A DNA stretch of 44,391 bases from Alphaproteobacteria bacterium (lineage in GTDB: Bacteria; Pseudomonadota; Alphaproteobacteria; Micavibrionales; SZUA-601): assembly GCA_003250865.1 (NCBI GenBank), contig QKJH01000181.1, forward strand, positions 1 to 44,391. The letters run 5' to 3'. The position numbers were made by a program, and so were the translations under genes. Each line of letters opens with the position of its first letter. The first letter of the stretch is position 1. The notes beneath the pieces were generated by a model, which had not been told where the DNA came from, did no database searches, and saw nothing but the letters and a program-made list of their open reading frames with translations. Shown here piece by piece: positions 22,086 through 32,700 of the stretch.

Positions 22086-23490
22086 GCTTATCCATCTCCT
22101 TTCCTTGTGTTTTTTCCTGATCTTCTGCTGCTCTACGGAGCTTATCCTTCATATCCGCAGAGCGTTTTTCAATGTCCTCACATAATCTCACCTCCCGGCG
22201 TAATTCTCCGATTTTCTCGGACAATTCGGATATTTGCGCTTTCACCGCCGCCAGTTTTTCTTCATCCCGGATGCTCCGGGACTGATAGCGCAAATGCTTC
22301 CGTGTTCCACAAAGACGGATAAGCTCCTTTGTCAATCCATCCTTATATCCGGCAAGCTGTTCCGCTGTATCAATACCGTACTTCACCAGAAGCCGCGTTT
22401 CCTTTGCGATATTCTGAACAAAGCGAATATCCTCGCGGAACAAAAAATAGACTTGTTTGGGATTCGGTTCTTTTTTCTTTGGAAGAACGCCCATTTTATA
22501 CAGATAAGAAAAATACAGGGCGCGAAGCCCTGTAATCCGTCTGGCCGTATTCAGTTTGCCGATAAAACGGTATTGCTTGGATGGTCGTTCTGCCGGGATG
22601 ATTCGCCGCTCCGGGCGGGTGTTCGCTAAGATACGGTTTCGGATAGATTCAATGGAATAATCCTCGCCAAAGTTGCGATAAAGCTTTAATCCGCTGTCTT
22701 TCCCCGGTGGCCGTACCGTAATGTCCTTGCCGAATTTGATATGCCAGCCTTTTTTATAAAGGTTATCCCAAAGCTGCCGCTCGGTCATGGATTCGGTTAT
22801 CGCTTGGTCAATGTCGGCTTTCACCAAAATACGGTAAGTGGGTTTCCCTTCCTTTTCGGCTTTCCACTCGCCGTAGTGCTTGGACTTTCCGCGCTTCGGT
22901 TCATCAATGACCGTCAGGCCATATTCCCGGCACAGCTTATCGGATTCGACTTGCATATTATAAAAATCCTTTTCAGTGCGGTGATAACGGATTCCGTCCA
23001 CCCACGAAACCGTGTTGACGATGAAGTGTGAGTGTAGATGATTGACTTTATCCAAATGAGTAGCGACAATCACCTGATATTTTTCTCCCCAAAGCCGCTG
23101 TGCCAGCTTCACGCCGATTTCATGCGCCATGTCGGGGGTAATCCCCGCCTGCAAATCTTCGGGCGCGAAAGACTGTATACCATGATAAGCGACAACGCCG
23201 TTTTCCTTCCCGAATTTCATTTTTGCCGCCATCATCTCGTCGCGGGCGATTTCCGGCTGACAGTTGATTCCGGTAACATAGTTCCGCAGGATTTCAGCCT
23301 TTTCATCGGTAAGCTGTGTTTTACGGGTTTGAGAAGCGTAATCTATAACATCGGAAAGCCCCTGCGTCTGCTTTTCCGTCATGCCCTGTTTTTCAAAATA
23401 GGCGGGGTTTGCGGTTTTGTCGGGATTCTCCGCATAAACCACCAATTTACCAAGCCAGCCCTTGACCGACCATATAGAAGTAACTGCCAT
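22060..23490 (-). CDS. MOBP-type relaxase
   Basis: A 476-residue relaxase that nicks oriT and pilots the strand to the recipient. The metal-binding three-His motif is in HLDKVNHLHSHF (about residues 142-153), followed by VNTVSWVDGIRYH. The catalytic Tyr is probably in the N-terminal region (VVYAENPDKT, residues 17-26). A helical, charged second half is as expected for plasmid MobA proteins. The start overlaps the MobC stop (TAATG), and GGAAAGGAAG precedes it. Its natural target is the repeat region at 23.85-23.93 kb. Confidence 0.9.
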   Translation of the reverse strand: MAVTSIWSVKGWLGKLVVYAENPDKTANPAYFEKQGMTEKQTQGLSDVIDYASQTRKTQLTDEKAEILRNYVTGINCQPEIARDEMMAAKMKFGKENGVVAYHGIQSFAPEDLQAGITPDMAHEIGVKLAQRLWGEKYQVIVATHLDKVNHLHSHFIVNTVSWVDGIRYHRTEKDFYNMQVESDKLCREYGLTVIDEPKRGKSKHYGEWKAEKEGKPTYRILVKADIDQAITESMTERQLWDNLYKKGWHIKFGKDITVRPPGKDSGLKLYRNFGEDYSIESIRNRILANTRPERRIIPAERPSKQYRFIGKLNTARRITGLRALYFSYLYKMGVLPKKKEPNPKQVYFLFREDIRFVQNIAKETRLLVKYGIDTAEQLAGYKDGLTKELIRLCGTRKHLRYQSRSIRDEEKLAAVKAQISELSEKIGELRREVRLCEDIEKRSADMKDKLRRAAEDQEKTQGKEMDKHEPFRGRR

Positions 23491-23831
23491 TATTCATTCT
23501 TCCTTTCCATTTGGCGGGGAAGCATAACGGCATTGGTGATCTCCACGATAGCCTGATGGAGAGCGGCGGCACTATCGTCGTACCGCTTCACATCCAGCAC
23601 ATTCAGTGTATGGGCTTTCTGTGCGATCTGATTGAGATTCCGGCCAATGCCATGAAGTTCTCTCATCATGTTGTAGTAATCGGGCGGCGGTACGTCGGTA
23701 GGAACAAGGCCGTTAATGATATGGCGCAGATAACTTTCACGGGATAATGCACTTTTTTTGACACGCTTATTGAGTGCTTCGGCTTCTTTTTTATTCAATC
23801 GTAATTTAATTTCAACCGTTCTGTTTTGCAT
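23490..23831 (-). CDS. mobC: MobC-family relaxosome protein
   Basis: A 113-residue protein with a ribbon-helix-helix N-terminus (VEIKLRLNKKEAEALNKRVKKSALSRESYLRHII, about residues 5-38) and the MobC signature MMRELHGIGRNLNQIAQKAH (about 54-73). It binds oriT and helps the relaxase open the strands. The frame continues 31 codons upstream through the oriT repeats, but the ATG at 23831 has AAGGAG eight bases before it and gives the normal N-terminus. Confidence 0.9.
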   Translation of the reverse strand: MQNRTVEIKLRLNKKEAEALNKRVKKSALSRESYLRHIINGLVPTDVPPPDYYNMMRELHGIGRNLNQIAQKAHTLNVLDVKRYDDSAAALHQAIVEITNAVMLPRQMERKNE

Positions 23832-23849
23832 AGTCCGGCTCCTTTCATT

Positions 23850-23935
23850 GAGGGGTTTTAGGGGATTTTCCCCTAACAAGTTGCCCTTTGGGGACAAAGG
23901 GCGATGCTTGCCAGTATAGTGCATTTCCGAAAGCT
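23850..23935. other. oriT: Probable origin of transfer (oriT)
   Basis: Two perfect inverted repeats lie directly upstream of mobC: TTAGGGGA-TTT-TCCCCTAA (23858-23876) and GCCCTTTG-GGGA-CAAAGGGC (23883-23902). They are followed by a unique stretch (GATGCTTGCCAGTATAGTGC) in which a nick site would be expected. Paired hairpins before mobC/relaxase genes are the usual oriT layout. The exact nick position cannot be read. Confidence 0.65.
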
Positions 23936-23971
23936 CGATCTTTCAGGAGTTCACCGTCCGAAAAAGAAAGC

Positions 23972-24157
23972 TCACCGCTCCTTCTCACGGTCGAGCAGCG
24001 TTCTGAAGGTCACGCCTTTAAAATGGTCGGCGTCCAGAATATAATCGCCGTCTTTCCAATTGCGTTCGGCAATCTCTCGCGCCTGCGCCGCGTTCGCAGC
24101 TTCCACCGTCACGGTCATTCCGAGAGTTTCTGTGATTTTGATTTCATATTCTTTCAT
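23972..24157 (-). CDS. DpnD/PcfM-family small protein
   Basis: A 61-residue protein of the DpnD/PcfM family: YEIKITETLGMTVTVEAANAAQAREIAERNWKDGDYILDADHF fits the family pattern of two strands, a helix and a short acidic end. The start overlaps the stop of the primase gene (ATGA), and AAAGGAG lies before it. Found widely in conjugative elements next to the primase; molecular role unknown. Confidence 0.8.
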   Translation of the reverse strand: MKEYEIKITETLGMTVTVEAANAAQAREIAERNWKDGDYILDADHFKGVTFRTLLDREKER

Positions 24158-25110
24158 CGTGCAAAGCTCCTTTCTTTCGATTGATAGCGGGGCAACCCAA
24201 AACGATCACAGAGGTAATCGTTGTAGTCCTTGCCGGTGGGCGGTGGCTCGTCTGTTGCCTTGTACTGCGCTGGCAGGACTGTCATAATTGCTTTTGTAGC
24301 CAATCGCCCGGCAATATCATTGTCAAGATGCAAATGAACGTGCTGAATGTTCGGGTGATCGGTTAAGAACTGCGTAAGGGCAGGCGGTAAAGTGCTGTCC
24401 TCGATTTTCTTCTTAGGCTTATAAACACCCGAAAGGGAAAGCAGATTGCCATAGGCATGGTTTGTGTCTTTCTCCAATGTGACAAAAGAAAGTAGGTCAA
24501 TGGCGCTTTCAAACAAATGCAAATGCTGGCTTTTGCGGGGCATGGCAAAGGAGTAGTTTTTGTTGCTGCCGGAAACGTCACCTCTGAAATCGCTGTCAAT
24601 GCCCCGAACCGTAGCATATCGCGGAACTTTTTCGGTGTCATAACCCACAAAAACAATATTGTAATAACCGTTCCTATAATTCTGATACACCAGTTCGGAA
24701 TCGGTGCATAGGTGAATCAGGTCGTAGCTGATACCACGTTTATGCAAATACCTCTCCACCATAGACAAGCTGCAATCCCGTTTGGGAAGAACAAAGGGAA
24801 CGCTTTTTTGCGGCTTCGGTGTAGATATGAAAACGGGCGGCTGAATCGCCGCCCGTCCCATAATCTGTTCCACCGCATCGGTGAAGCTCAAACCTTTCAC
24901 CTTAATGAGATAATCTAAAGCCGATCTGCCACCAATCCCACGACTGTGCCAGCACCATTTTCCGTTGCTGATTTTCAGGCTGTCGTGGGTGCGGGTACAA
25001 TAGACGTTTCCGGAAAAGTGAACCAACTCCTGCGGTTCATAATTTTGGAGGTAAGCCAGCAAGTCCATTTTCTTAGCTTCCAGAATTACCTCCGGATCAA
25101 TATATGGCAT
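24154..25110 (-). CDS. Element primase, DUF3991 and TOPRIM domains
   Basis: A 318-residue protein. Residues about 35-75 form a degenerate CHC2-type zinc finger (VYCTRTHDSLKISNGKWCWHSRGIGG), followed by DYLIKVKGLSFTDAVEQIMG, the DUF3991 region, and a TOPRIM-like C-terminus (LHLFESAIDLLSF and HVHLHLDNDIAGRLAT), with the conserved Glu and the DxD-like acidic pair. It probably primes synthesis of the complementary strand in the recipient. GGAGG precedes the ATG at 25110. It ends overlapping PcfM. Confidence 0.85.
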   Translation of the reverse strand: MPYIDPEVILEAKKMDLLAYLQNYEPQELVHFSGNVYCTRTHDSLKISNGKWCWHSRGIGGRSALDYLIKVKGLSFTDAVEQIMGRAAIQPPVFISTPKPQKSVPFVLPKRDCSLSMVERYLHKRGISYDLIHLCTDSELVYQNYRNGYYNIVFVGYDTEKVPRYATVRGIDSDFRGDVSGSNKNYSFAMPRKSQHLHLFESAIDLLSFVTLEKDTNHAYGNLLSLSGVYKPKKKIEDSTLPPALTQFLTDHPNIQHVHLHLDNDIAGRLATKAIMTVLPAQYKATDEPPPTGKDYNDYLCDRFGLPRYQSKERSFAR

Positions 25111-25134
25111 AGAAACACCTCCTGACATGAAATA

Positions 25135-25162
25135 AGCCGATTGGCTGTTATACCAATCGGCT
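25135..25162 (-). terminator. Hairpin after the AT-rich cargo gene
   Basis: Perfect 10-base arms AGCCGATTGG and CCAATCGGCT around an 8-base loop. On the minus strand it is followed by TATTTC, a weak T tract. It lies about 45 bases after the cargo-gene stop. Confidence 0.6.
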
Positions 25163-25206
25163 ATGTAAAAAGTCTTTAAAAAATTTTTGAGTTAAATTCA
25201 AATACG

Positions 25207-26451
25207 TTATTTTGATAATAATACGAAATATTGAAATAGCTTATTTAATCTTTCAATTTCCTCAGAGTAAATTTTCTCCTGTTGTTTAAAATTCTGAATT
25301 CCCAATGTGCTTAATATATGAGCTTTGGTAGTTTCCTGTTTATCTTTTGAAAGCAGATGGTCTAAGTATATACGGTAATCATGTAGAATATATAATGGCG
25401 AAATCAGTATTTCGATGTCAATATTCTTTTCCATTCCATCACAAAATTTCTTCAATACTTCTTTGAGCAGACGAATAGACTGCCATTTTTTATATTCTTT
25501 TTTCCTTTCCGTTTCAATATATAAGGCTTCATATAACAATCTTAGTTGTTCGACATTAAAGCCCTCAACTAAAATTTTATCAAAGGCATTTATTACACCA
25601 GATACGCTTTGCTCGGTAAAAATAATAGGTCGCTTAACGTTTTTAGCATGAGAAACACATTCTTCATCCAAATGAGTTAAATCAATCCCATACTTCTTTT
25701 TTATATTTGAGATAAAGTTGTCTTTATTGATTAATATCTGATTTTCTCTTATTGGCTCACTAAAAATGCAATTCATCTGTGCCTGAAAAAATTCTGAATT
25801 TGTTATCAAATGGTCAGAGTCTATATTAAAACTTTTAAGAATAGCTTGGCTTTGATCATCCATATCATTCAAGTCACCTAACCAAAATACCAATTTCCCA
25901 TGAGAATTGAACCCAAATGGAACAGCCCATTCATATTGATATATACTTTCTGGGTCTTTTTTCCCTATGTGTCCATATGTTTCAGAAAAAATATCTACTT
26001 CAAAATCGGGAACAGATATAAAATAAATTAGAGCTTTTCTATCAAAATATACCGGAGTTAAAAAACCTTCTACTGAATGTTCCTCATCATAACATAATCC
26101 GGGTATACTGTAATAATCTCTATAATCATAGGAAAAATCCTGACGTTGGCAGTAATCAAACTTTTTTCTATATTCCTTGCGAATGAAATTTCCTTCGAGT
26201 TGATTTTCTTCTACCATACTTTTATAACATCCATCAATCATTCTTTTTGAATGCATAGACAGACACTTTGCTCCACATTTTGCGCATTCAAACACAAGTA
26301 GTTCAGCATAATACAAAAATCTATCCTCTATTTTTACTGTTACTTCATCTTCAACAATTTCTCGTATTCCATTGCAGTTGTTACATTTGTCCATATGGTA
26401 TCTTTTATATTCAGACAAAAAATCATCATAGGTTTTAAACTCAATGTTCAT
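25207..26451 (-). CDS. Unknown AT-rich cargo protein with N-terminal zinc ribbon
   Basis: A 414-residue protein not recognised by me. The N-terminus has CNNC (residues about 23-26) and CAKCGAKC (about 56-63), a split zinc ribbon of the CxxC...CxxC type. The rest is acidic and rich in Tyr, Phe, Ile and Lys without membrane segments; the C-terminal third is helical (LRLLYEALYIETERKKEYKKWQ). Base composition is strikingly AT-rich compared with both neighbours, pointing to recent acquisition. It has its own extended -10 promoter and flanking terminators, as expected for an inserted cassette. Sensor, defence or toxin-type functions are possible but unsupported. Confidence 0.75.
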   Translation of the reverse strand: MNIEFKTYDDFLSEYKRYHMDKCNNCNGIREIVEDEVTVKIEDRFLYYAELLVFECAKCGAKCLSMHSKRMIDGCYKSMVEENQLEGNFIRKEYRKKFDYCQRQDFSYDYRDYYSIPGLCYDEEHSVEGFLTPVYFDRKALIYFISVPDFEVDIFSETYGHIGKKDPESIYQYEWAVPFGFNSHGKLVFWLGDLNDMDDQSQAILKSFNIDSDHLITNSEFFQAQMNCIFSEPIRENQILINKDNFISNIKKKYGIDLTHLDEECVSHAKNVKRPIIFTEQSVSGVINAFDKILVEGFNVEQLRLLYEALYIETERKKEYKKWQSIRLLKEVLKKFCDGMEKNIDIEILISPLYILHDYRIYLDHLLSKDKQETTKAHILSTLGIQNFKQQEKIYSEEIERLNKLFQYFVLLSK

Positions 26452-26517
26452 AAGCGCACTCCATTTATAATTTGTATAGTTAAACTTTTATTCAGTGCCT
26501 ATCAGTTTGAGATTATA

Positions 26518-26546
26518 ATTATATCATAAATTTATGGGATTTTCTA
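26518..26546 (-). promoter_or_regulatory. Extended -10 promoter of the cargo gene
   Basis: Minus strand: TGATATAAT (-10 at 26523-26518, with TGn extension) and, 17 bases upstream, TAGAAA as a weak -35 box. A palindrome TACCC-TCGAG-GGGTA (about 26545-26559) adjoins the -35 box and may be an operator. The leader is about 60 bases. Confidence 0.6.
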
Positions 26547-26561
26547 CCCTCGAGGGGTATG

Positions 26562-26591
26562 TAAAAAGCAGCATCAGCCATCAGCTAATGC
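26562..26591 (-). terminator. Terminator after the methylase-helicase gene
   Basis: Minus strand GCATTAGC, loop TGATG, GCTGATGC (one G-U pair) followed by TGCTTTTT. It isolates the cargo gene from the long upstream transcript. The stretch 26592-26708 between this and the helicase stop shows nothing else. Confidence 0.65.
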
Positions 26592-26708
26592 CACTTTCTG
26601 CAAAATTCATTCAGTTAAATCGCACCAATCTTTTAAGATACGCTAAGTTGTCTGCGTGTCCGTAAAATAAAGGCTCTGCTCTTCGGCTTCCAACTGCAAA
26701 TGTGCGAA

Positions 26709-29700
26709 TTACCGTTCCAAACCCGCGACCTTTGGAGCGCGTTCCGTTTCGCCCTCATCTGGGGCGTAGTCAAGAATCGCACTGTCTTTTTCATCCATGT
26801 TTAGCAAAGAGTTCACTTCCCGGAGCCGTGCAGATTTCGTCAAATATTCCTGCTCCTGCGGAAACGGGCGTAATACCTCGCCCTGTGCTGATTTAAACTG
26901 CGTTTGCGTATCCGCAAGGGTACTTTCGCAACGTTGGAGCGATGAAGAAAAGCTCTCCAGCGCATTGTCAAGGCGGGTGATATTGCCGTGGATGTCCGTA
27001 CCCAATTTGATCGTGTGGGAGAGCGCGCCGGACAGCGTAACACGGTACTCTTTTGCGTAGCTGTCAAAGGATAATATCATCTGAAAGCCGCGATATTCGC
27101 CCACCGGAACAGGGTCGGGGGAAGTCATGGCTTTGCAGGCTTCAATGATGGCTTTGCCCGCGTCGGCTTTCTCGGCATAAAGAATCCCGCCTACGGTCAT
27201 GGGCGGGAAGTGGTCTTTATCTGCCGGGTGCTTTGCTGAGGTTTCCATATCGGCCTTATAGCCTGCTATCCGTTCAGTCATCCGTTTGATTTCCTGCGGA
27301 TATTCCTTCAAAATCTTATCTTCAAGAGCGTACCGCTGGCTCAAATGGCTGGCTTGCAGGATCTTCAGCTTGTTCACGTCCATTTCAAGCTGGCACTTTT
27401 CGATAATCAGTGGATTTCCCGTTGCCAACGCTTTGATTTCAGCATAACTCAAAGCCGTTTCGTCCACGTCCTCGGCAATGCGGGCGGGCGTTTTGCTGGT
27501 CATGACTTGGGCTATAAACTTCTGTTTGTTTTCCACAAGCTGATAGAGGTAGCTGTCGAACGTTCCCTCGGTAACATAACGGAATATCTCGACTTCGGCG
27601 TTTTTATTGCCCTGCCGGACAATACGCCCAAGCCGCTGTGCAAGGTCGCTCGGCCGCCAAGGGCAGTCGAGGTCATGCAAGGCAATAAGTTTATCCTGCA
27701 CGTTGGTTCCCGCACCCATTTTCTGTGTGCTTCCCATCAGATTACGGATTTGACCTTTGCGCACCTTTGCAAAAAGTTCCTTTTTTTGTGCTTCAGTAGT
27801 GGCTTCGTGGATAAAAACGGTTTCATCTACGGGAACGCCTTTTGCGATTAGTTTCTTTCTGAGGTCGTCATATACATTGAGAAATTCGACAGAATGAAGT
27901 TCACCGTCTTTTTCTACCATCTCATTGTTCTTTTTTGGTGTGGATAAATCGCAGAAAATAAGCTGTGCCAACTGTTTATCTTTATTTTCTTCCCAAATAC
28001 GGAATACCTTTTCGGCACAGACCGCAACTTTGCCTTCCGGGTCGTCGGGTAACATGGGATTGATAAGCCGCTGGTCAAGCGCCAGCTTCCTGCCGTCGTT
28101 CGTCACCTTGAGCATATTATCAACGGTAGGATCAACATCGCCTTTGCGTATAGCTTCGGCGCGCTCGGCCAGTTCCGCTACCATATCCTGCTGCCACTGG
28201 CTCGGTTTGATGACGATGGTGTGAAAATTCGCCTTTGGCACGGGTAGTTTGAGCATATCGGCGGTTTGAATGTCGGCAACCTGCCGAAACATAGCCATAA
28301 GCTCCGGGAGATTGTAAAACTTAGCGAATCGGGTTTTGGCGCGGTAGCCGGTTCCCTCCGGCGCAAGCTCGATGGCGGTCACCGTTTCCCCGAACGTACT
28401 CGCCCATGCGTCAAAATGCTGCAAGCCCTGACGTACCAATTCCTTGTATTGAAGATACCGCTGCATGGTATATAGCTCCACCATGCTGTTTGAGATCGGC
28501 GTACCTGTGGCAAAGACTGTGCCGCGACTGCCCGTAAGCTCATCAAGATATTGTGTTTTCATGAACAAGTCGGAGCTTTTCTGAGCTTCGGTCTGTGCGA
28601 TACCGCCCACATTCCGCATTTTTGTTAGCAAAAATAAATTTTTAAAATAGTGCGCCTCGTCGATAAAAAGGCGGTCTGTACCAAGTTCTTCAAAGGTGAC
28701 AACGTCATCCTTGCGGCTTTGATCGTTCAGCTTTTTCAGCTTCACCTCAAGGTTTTTCTTCATTTTTTCCATTGCCTTGATTGTATAGCGTTCGCCGTTG
28801 TTTGCCTTGATTTCAGAAATGCCCATGACAATTTCATCAATCTGCCGCTCCATCATAGCCTGCTGGCGTTCTACGCTCATGGGGATTTTTTCAAACTGCG
28901 AATGTCCGATGATAATTGCGTCGTAATCCCCGGTGGCGATCCGGGCGCAGAATTTTTTACGGTTTTTGGTTTCAAAATCCTTTTTGGTCGCTACAAGGAT
29001 ATTCGCGGAAGGATAAAGCTGCAAAAACTCTGACGCCCACTGCTCGGTGATATGATTCGGTACGACGATCAGGCTTTTGTTGCACAGCCCCAAACGCTTG
29101 CTTTCCATCGCGGCGGCTACCATTTCAAAGGTTTTGCCCGCGCCCACTTCGTGCGCCAATAGGGTGTTGCCGCCATATAGGATGTGGGCGATTGCGTCTA
29201 TCTGGTGCTTTCTCAATATAATTTCGGGGTTCATGCCGGGGAAGGTAAGGTGTGAGCCGTCATACTCGCGGGGTCTTATGCTGTTGAATTTGTCGTTATA
29301 CATCCGGCAGAGCCGTTCACGCCGGGCGGGGTCTTGCCATATCCATTCCTGAAACTTGGAACGGATAAGCTCCTGCTTGGCCTGCGCGATGGCGGTTTCT
29401 TTTTTATTCAGGACGCGCTTTTCAGTTCCGTCCGGGTCATACACCTTGTCCCAAACGCGAACATCCCGCAGATTCAGTGATTCTTCGATGATTTTATAGG
29501 CGTTGATACGCTGTGTGCCGTAGGTGTTAAAGGAATGGATATTGCTTCTGTCGTAGTTCTTTTCGGTTATATTCCATTCCCCATTATAATGGGTATAATG
29601 CACCTTTACGCGCCCACGGGCATAACTCGGTGTTTGCAAAAGTTCATACATGAACTGCTGAACAACATCCTCCGGGAGCCATGTCGCGCCCAGGCGCACC

Positions 29701-32700
29701 GATATTTCGGCGGCGGTCAGGTCGGGCGGCTGCGCCGCTTCAAGGGCTTTGACATTAACGGTATAATCCTCCGGGTAAAGCTCGGCACTCTTTTTCGCCC
29801 ATTCCAGCTTTTCCCGGACGTTGCCGGAAAGGTATTCATCGGCGGTCAGGTATTTTTCTTGATTGTTACCGCTATATCCGTGCATAGGATTGAGGAAAAT
29901 CACGCCTTCAAGCTCCTTGGCCAGCGTTTCCTCGGTCATGCTTGTAAGCTGCGCCATGAAAGGCAGATCAACCCTTGCTTTTTCGGCCAGTGATACCGCC
30001 AACGCTTCGCTTGCCGTGTCCACATGGGTAACGGGGATATGCGCCTGTATGGTGCGCTTACTAAACATATCGGCTTTGCGCTCCAGCTCGCCGTTTTCGT
30101 CGATGACTTCCAGAGAGCAAAGCAGGCAATAGGCGCTGTCCTGTGAAAACGCTATGCTGTTGCCGCGCGAATTGATAAGCCCGTATTTGCGGGTAAAGCT
30201 GTCATACAGGCGGTTCAGCTTTGCCTGTTCCGCTTGTATGGCGCTGTCAGGATAATCGCTGGTCTGATAGAAAATCAGGTTACGGACGCACTCCCGCAGT
30301 TCTATCAAGCCCTTTACACGGCTTTGCGTCGTAACAGGCAGCTCCACGGGAACCATGCGGCTGTCCTGCCGGTAGTAGATTTGTCCTTCCACAAGGGTAT
30401 AGCTGAAATTACGCACATTCGGGTCAGAGGGGATGGAATGATCTTCTTCCAGTTCGTCCTCATCGTATTCGTATTCGGTGATTTCAGCGTGAATATTGGT
30501 GATAGCTTCGTCAAGCTGTGCCGGAAGGTCGCTGTCCTCAAACGGGTTACAGGCGGTTTCTTTCCCGTTGCCGTACATCCTATCGTCCCACGCCATTGTG
30601 CCGAGTATCATGTCGGGGTGTTCGGCAAAATAGCTGTTGACGGGTATGCCGTCCTCTGTTTGTCCCAAATGCACCCAATCGGGTTCAATGTCGATAATAC
30701 GGTCACGTTTTTGTAAAAAGATGATGTCTGTGGTGACTTCCGTTCCGGCATTGGCTTTGAAAGCCGTGTTGGGAAGCCGTATCGCGCCGAGCAGATCCGC
30801 CCGCTGCGCAATATACTTACGGACGGCGGGGTTTTCTTTGTCCAGCGTTCCCTTTGAGGTTACAAACGCCACGATACCACCGGGGCGTACCTTGTCCAGC
30901 GTCCGGGCAAAGAAATAATCGTGGATGTGGAATTTGTATTTGTCATACCGCTTGTCGGCAACCTTATAATTCCCAAACGGCACATTGCCGATGGCAAGAT
31001 CGAAAAAGCTGTCGGGCAGGTCGGTTTTTTCAAAGCCTTGTATGGCAATGCTGTTCCTTTGGTATAGCTGTTGGGCGATGCGCCCGGTCAGGCTGTCAAG
31101 CTCCACACCGAACAGCTTGCTCTCCCTCATAGATTCGGGCAGAAGGCCAAAGAAATTACCGATGCCGCAGGATGGTTCCAGCACATTACCCGTCTTGAAG
31201 CCCATGTTTTCCACAACTTTATAGATGGCTTTGATAACGGTGGGGCTGGTGTAATGGGCGTTCAGGGTGCTTGACCGCGCTGATTCGTATTCGTCAGGTG
31301 AAAGCGTAGCTTGAAGCTCAGAAAACTCATTTGTCCATGAGGTACTCTCAGGGTCGAACGCCTGCGGTAAGCCGCCCCATCCCACATACCGCGCCAATAC
31401 TTCCTGTTCCTCCGGCGTGGCAAAGCGGTTTTCAAGCTCAATCGCTTGCAGGGTCTTGATCGCTTCCATATTGTTGCGGAATTTCGTCTTTGCACCGCCC
31501 ACGCCTAAATCATCGTCTATAATACGGTAATTATGGCGCTCGGACATGGGAATTTCCGGGTGCGGGTCAAAGGTCTGCGTCCGGCTGCGGCGTTTGGCCT
31601 GCTCCCACGCGGGGATCAGGGTTTCTTCTTTTTCGGCTGGCTTGTAGGGAGGGAGGTCAATAACAATGCTCTTTAATCCGCCCTCTATCTCCTTGAATAC
31701 GGGTTCATCAGATGTAGTCTGCTGTGTTTCTTTTTCGGCTGGTAAGTCCTGCGGCTTTTCTTCTATGGGGTCATACTGACGGATAAAGTCCAGCGGTTCG
31801 CTGCGGAATATGGGAAAACCCACGCCGTTTTCAAAGGTAACATCCCGCAGCTTGATCTCGTCGGCGTCCTCGTCTACGCTGTCAACGATAAACTGCCTGC
31901 CGTCGATTTCATACCGCTTACCGACAAGGAATTCCGGCGTTTCTTCCTCTGTGAGATAGGCGTACTCGATAAAGTCGGCAATCTCCTTGTAATCGCCTGT
32001 ACCGCCTCGATTGTCGTATTCCTCCAGACCGACCTCAATCAATTCGTCGGAAACGATATACCCGCGCCAGTCCAGCGCGTCACGGATTTGGTCTTTCAGT
32101 TCCGCATCTTTGTCAATGTCCGGTTCCTGCTGCGGTTCCGTTACGCCCTCATCGGTCTTGATAAGCCCGTCATTCAAGTGGTTTTCCCGCAGCTTGCGGT
32201 CAAATTCGTCGCGGGGCATTTCCTGTGTGAATATCGGAAATTTCACGTCCCGAAGCACCACATGGGTATCGTCAAAGGAATAAATCTCGTATTCATCCGT
32301 ACCGAGATACACCGAAACGCCAAGCTGAAGGTCATACTGGACAGCTTCATCAGTGGGAACGGCAGACAACTCCGGCGCTTTGGGTGCGGGAGCAGCCGTT
32401 TCTTTTTCGGCAGGTTTCATAGGAGTGAACAGCGAAAACGTGCCGTTTTGATATGCGGTCAGGTGGTCGAACGCTCTCCGCATCAATTCATAATTACGGT
32501 CAAAATCGGCGGTATTGTCGAGCATCACCGCCATTTGGCTGAGAATTTCTGCGACACGCTCCGGCTCGTCAAGCTGTGGACGAACGATTTTCACGCTGTC
32601 CCAAAAGTCCGTACCGTGAGGAAACTGACGCGGTAAATCTTCCGACTGATAGGGGTAGAAGCTGACAACCTCTCTTGCCAGTTCTTCCTTTTCATATTCA

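Noticed and set aside
23490..23924. The longer 144-residue version of MobC
   Set aside because: The extra 31 codons cross the oriT hairpins and lack a ribosome site; the internal start is well supported.
32088..32636. A 182-codon plus-strand frame opposite the methylase-helicase gene
   Set aside because: It lies wholly inside the minus-strand 2751-residue gene, has no ribosome site and no recognisable family.
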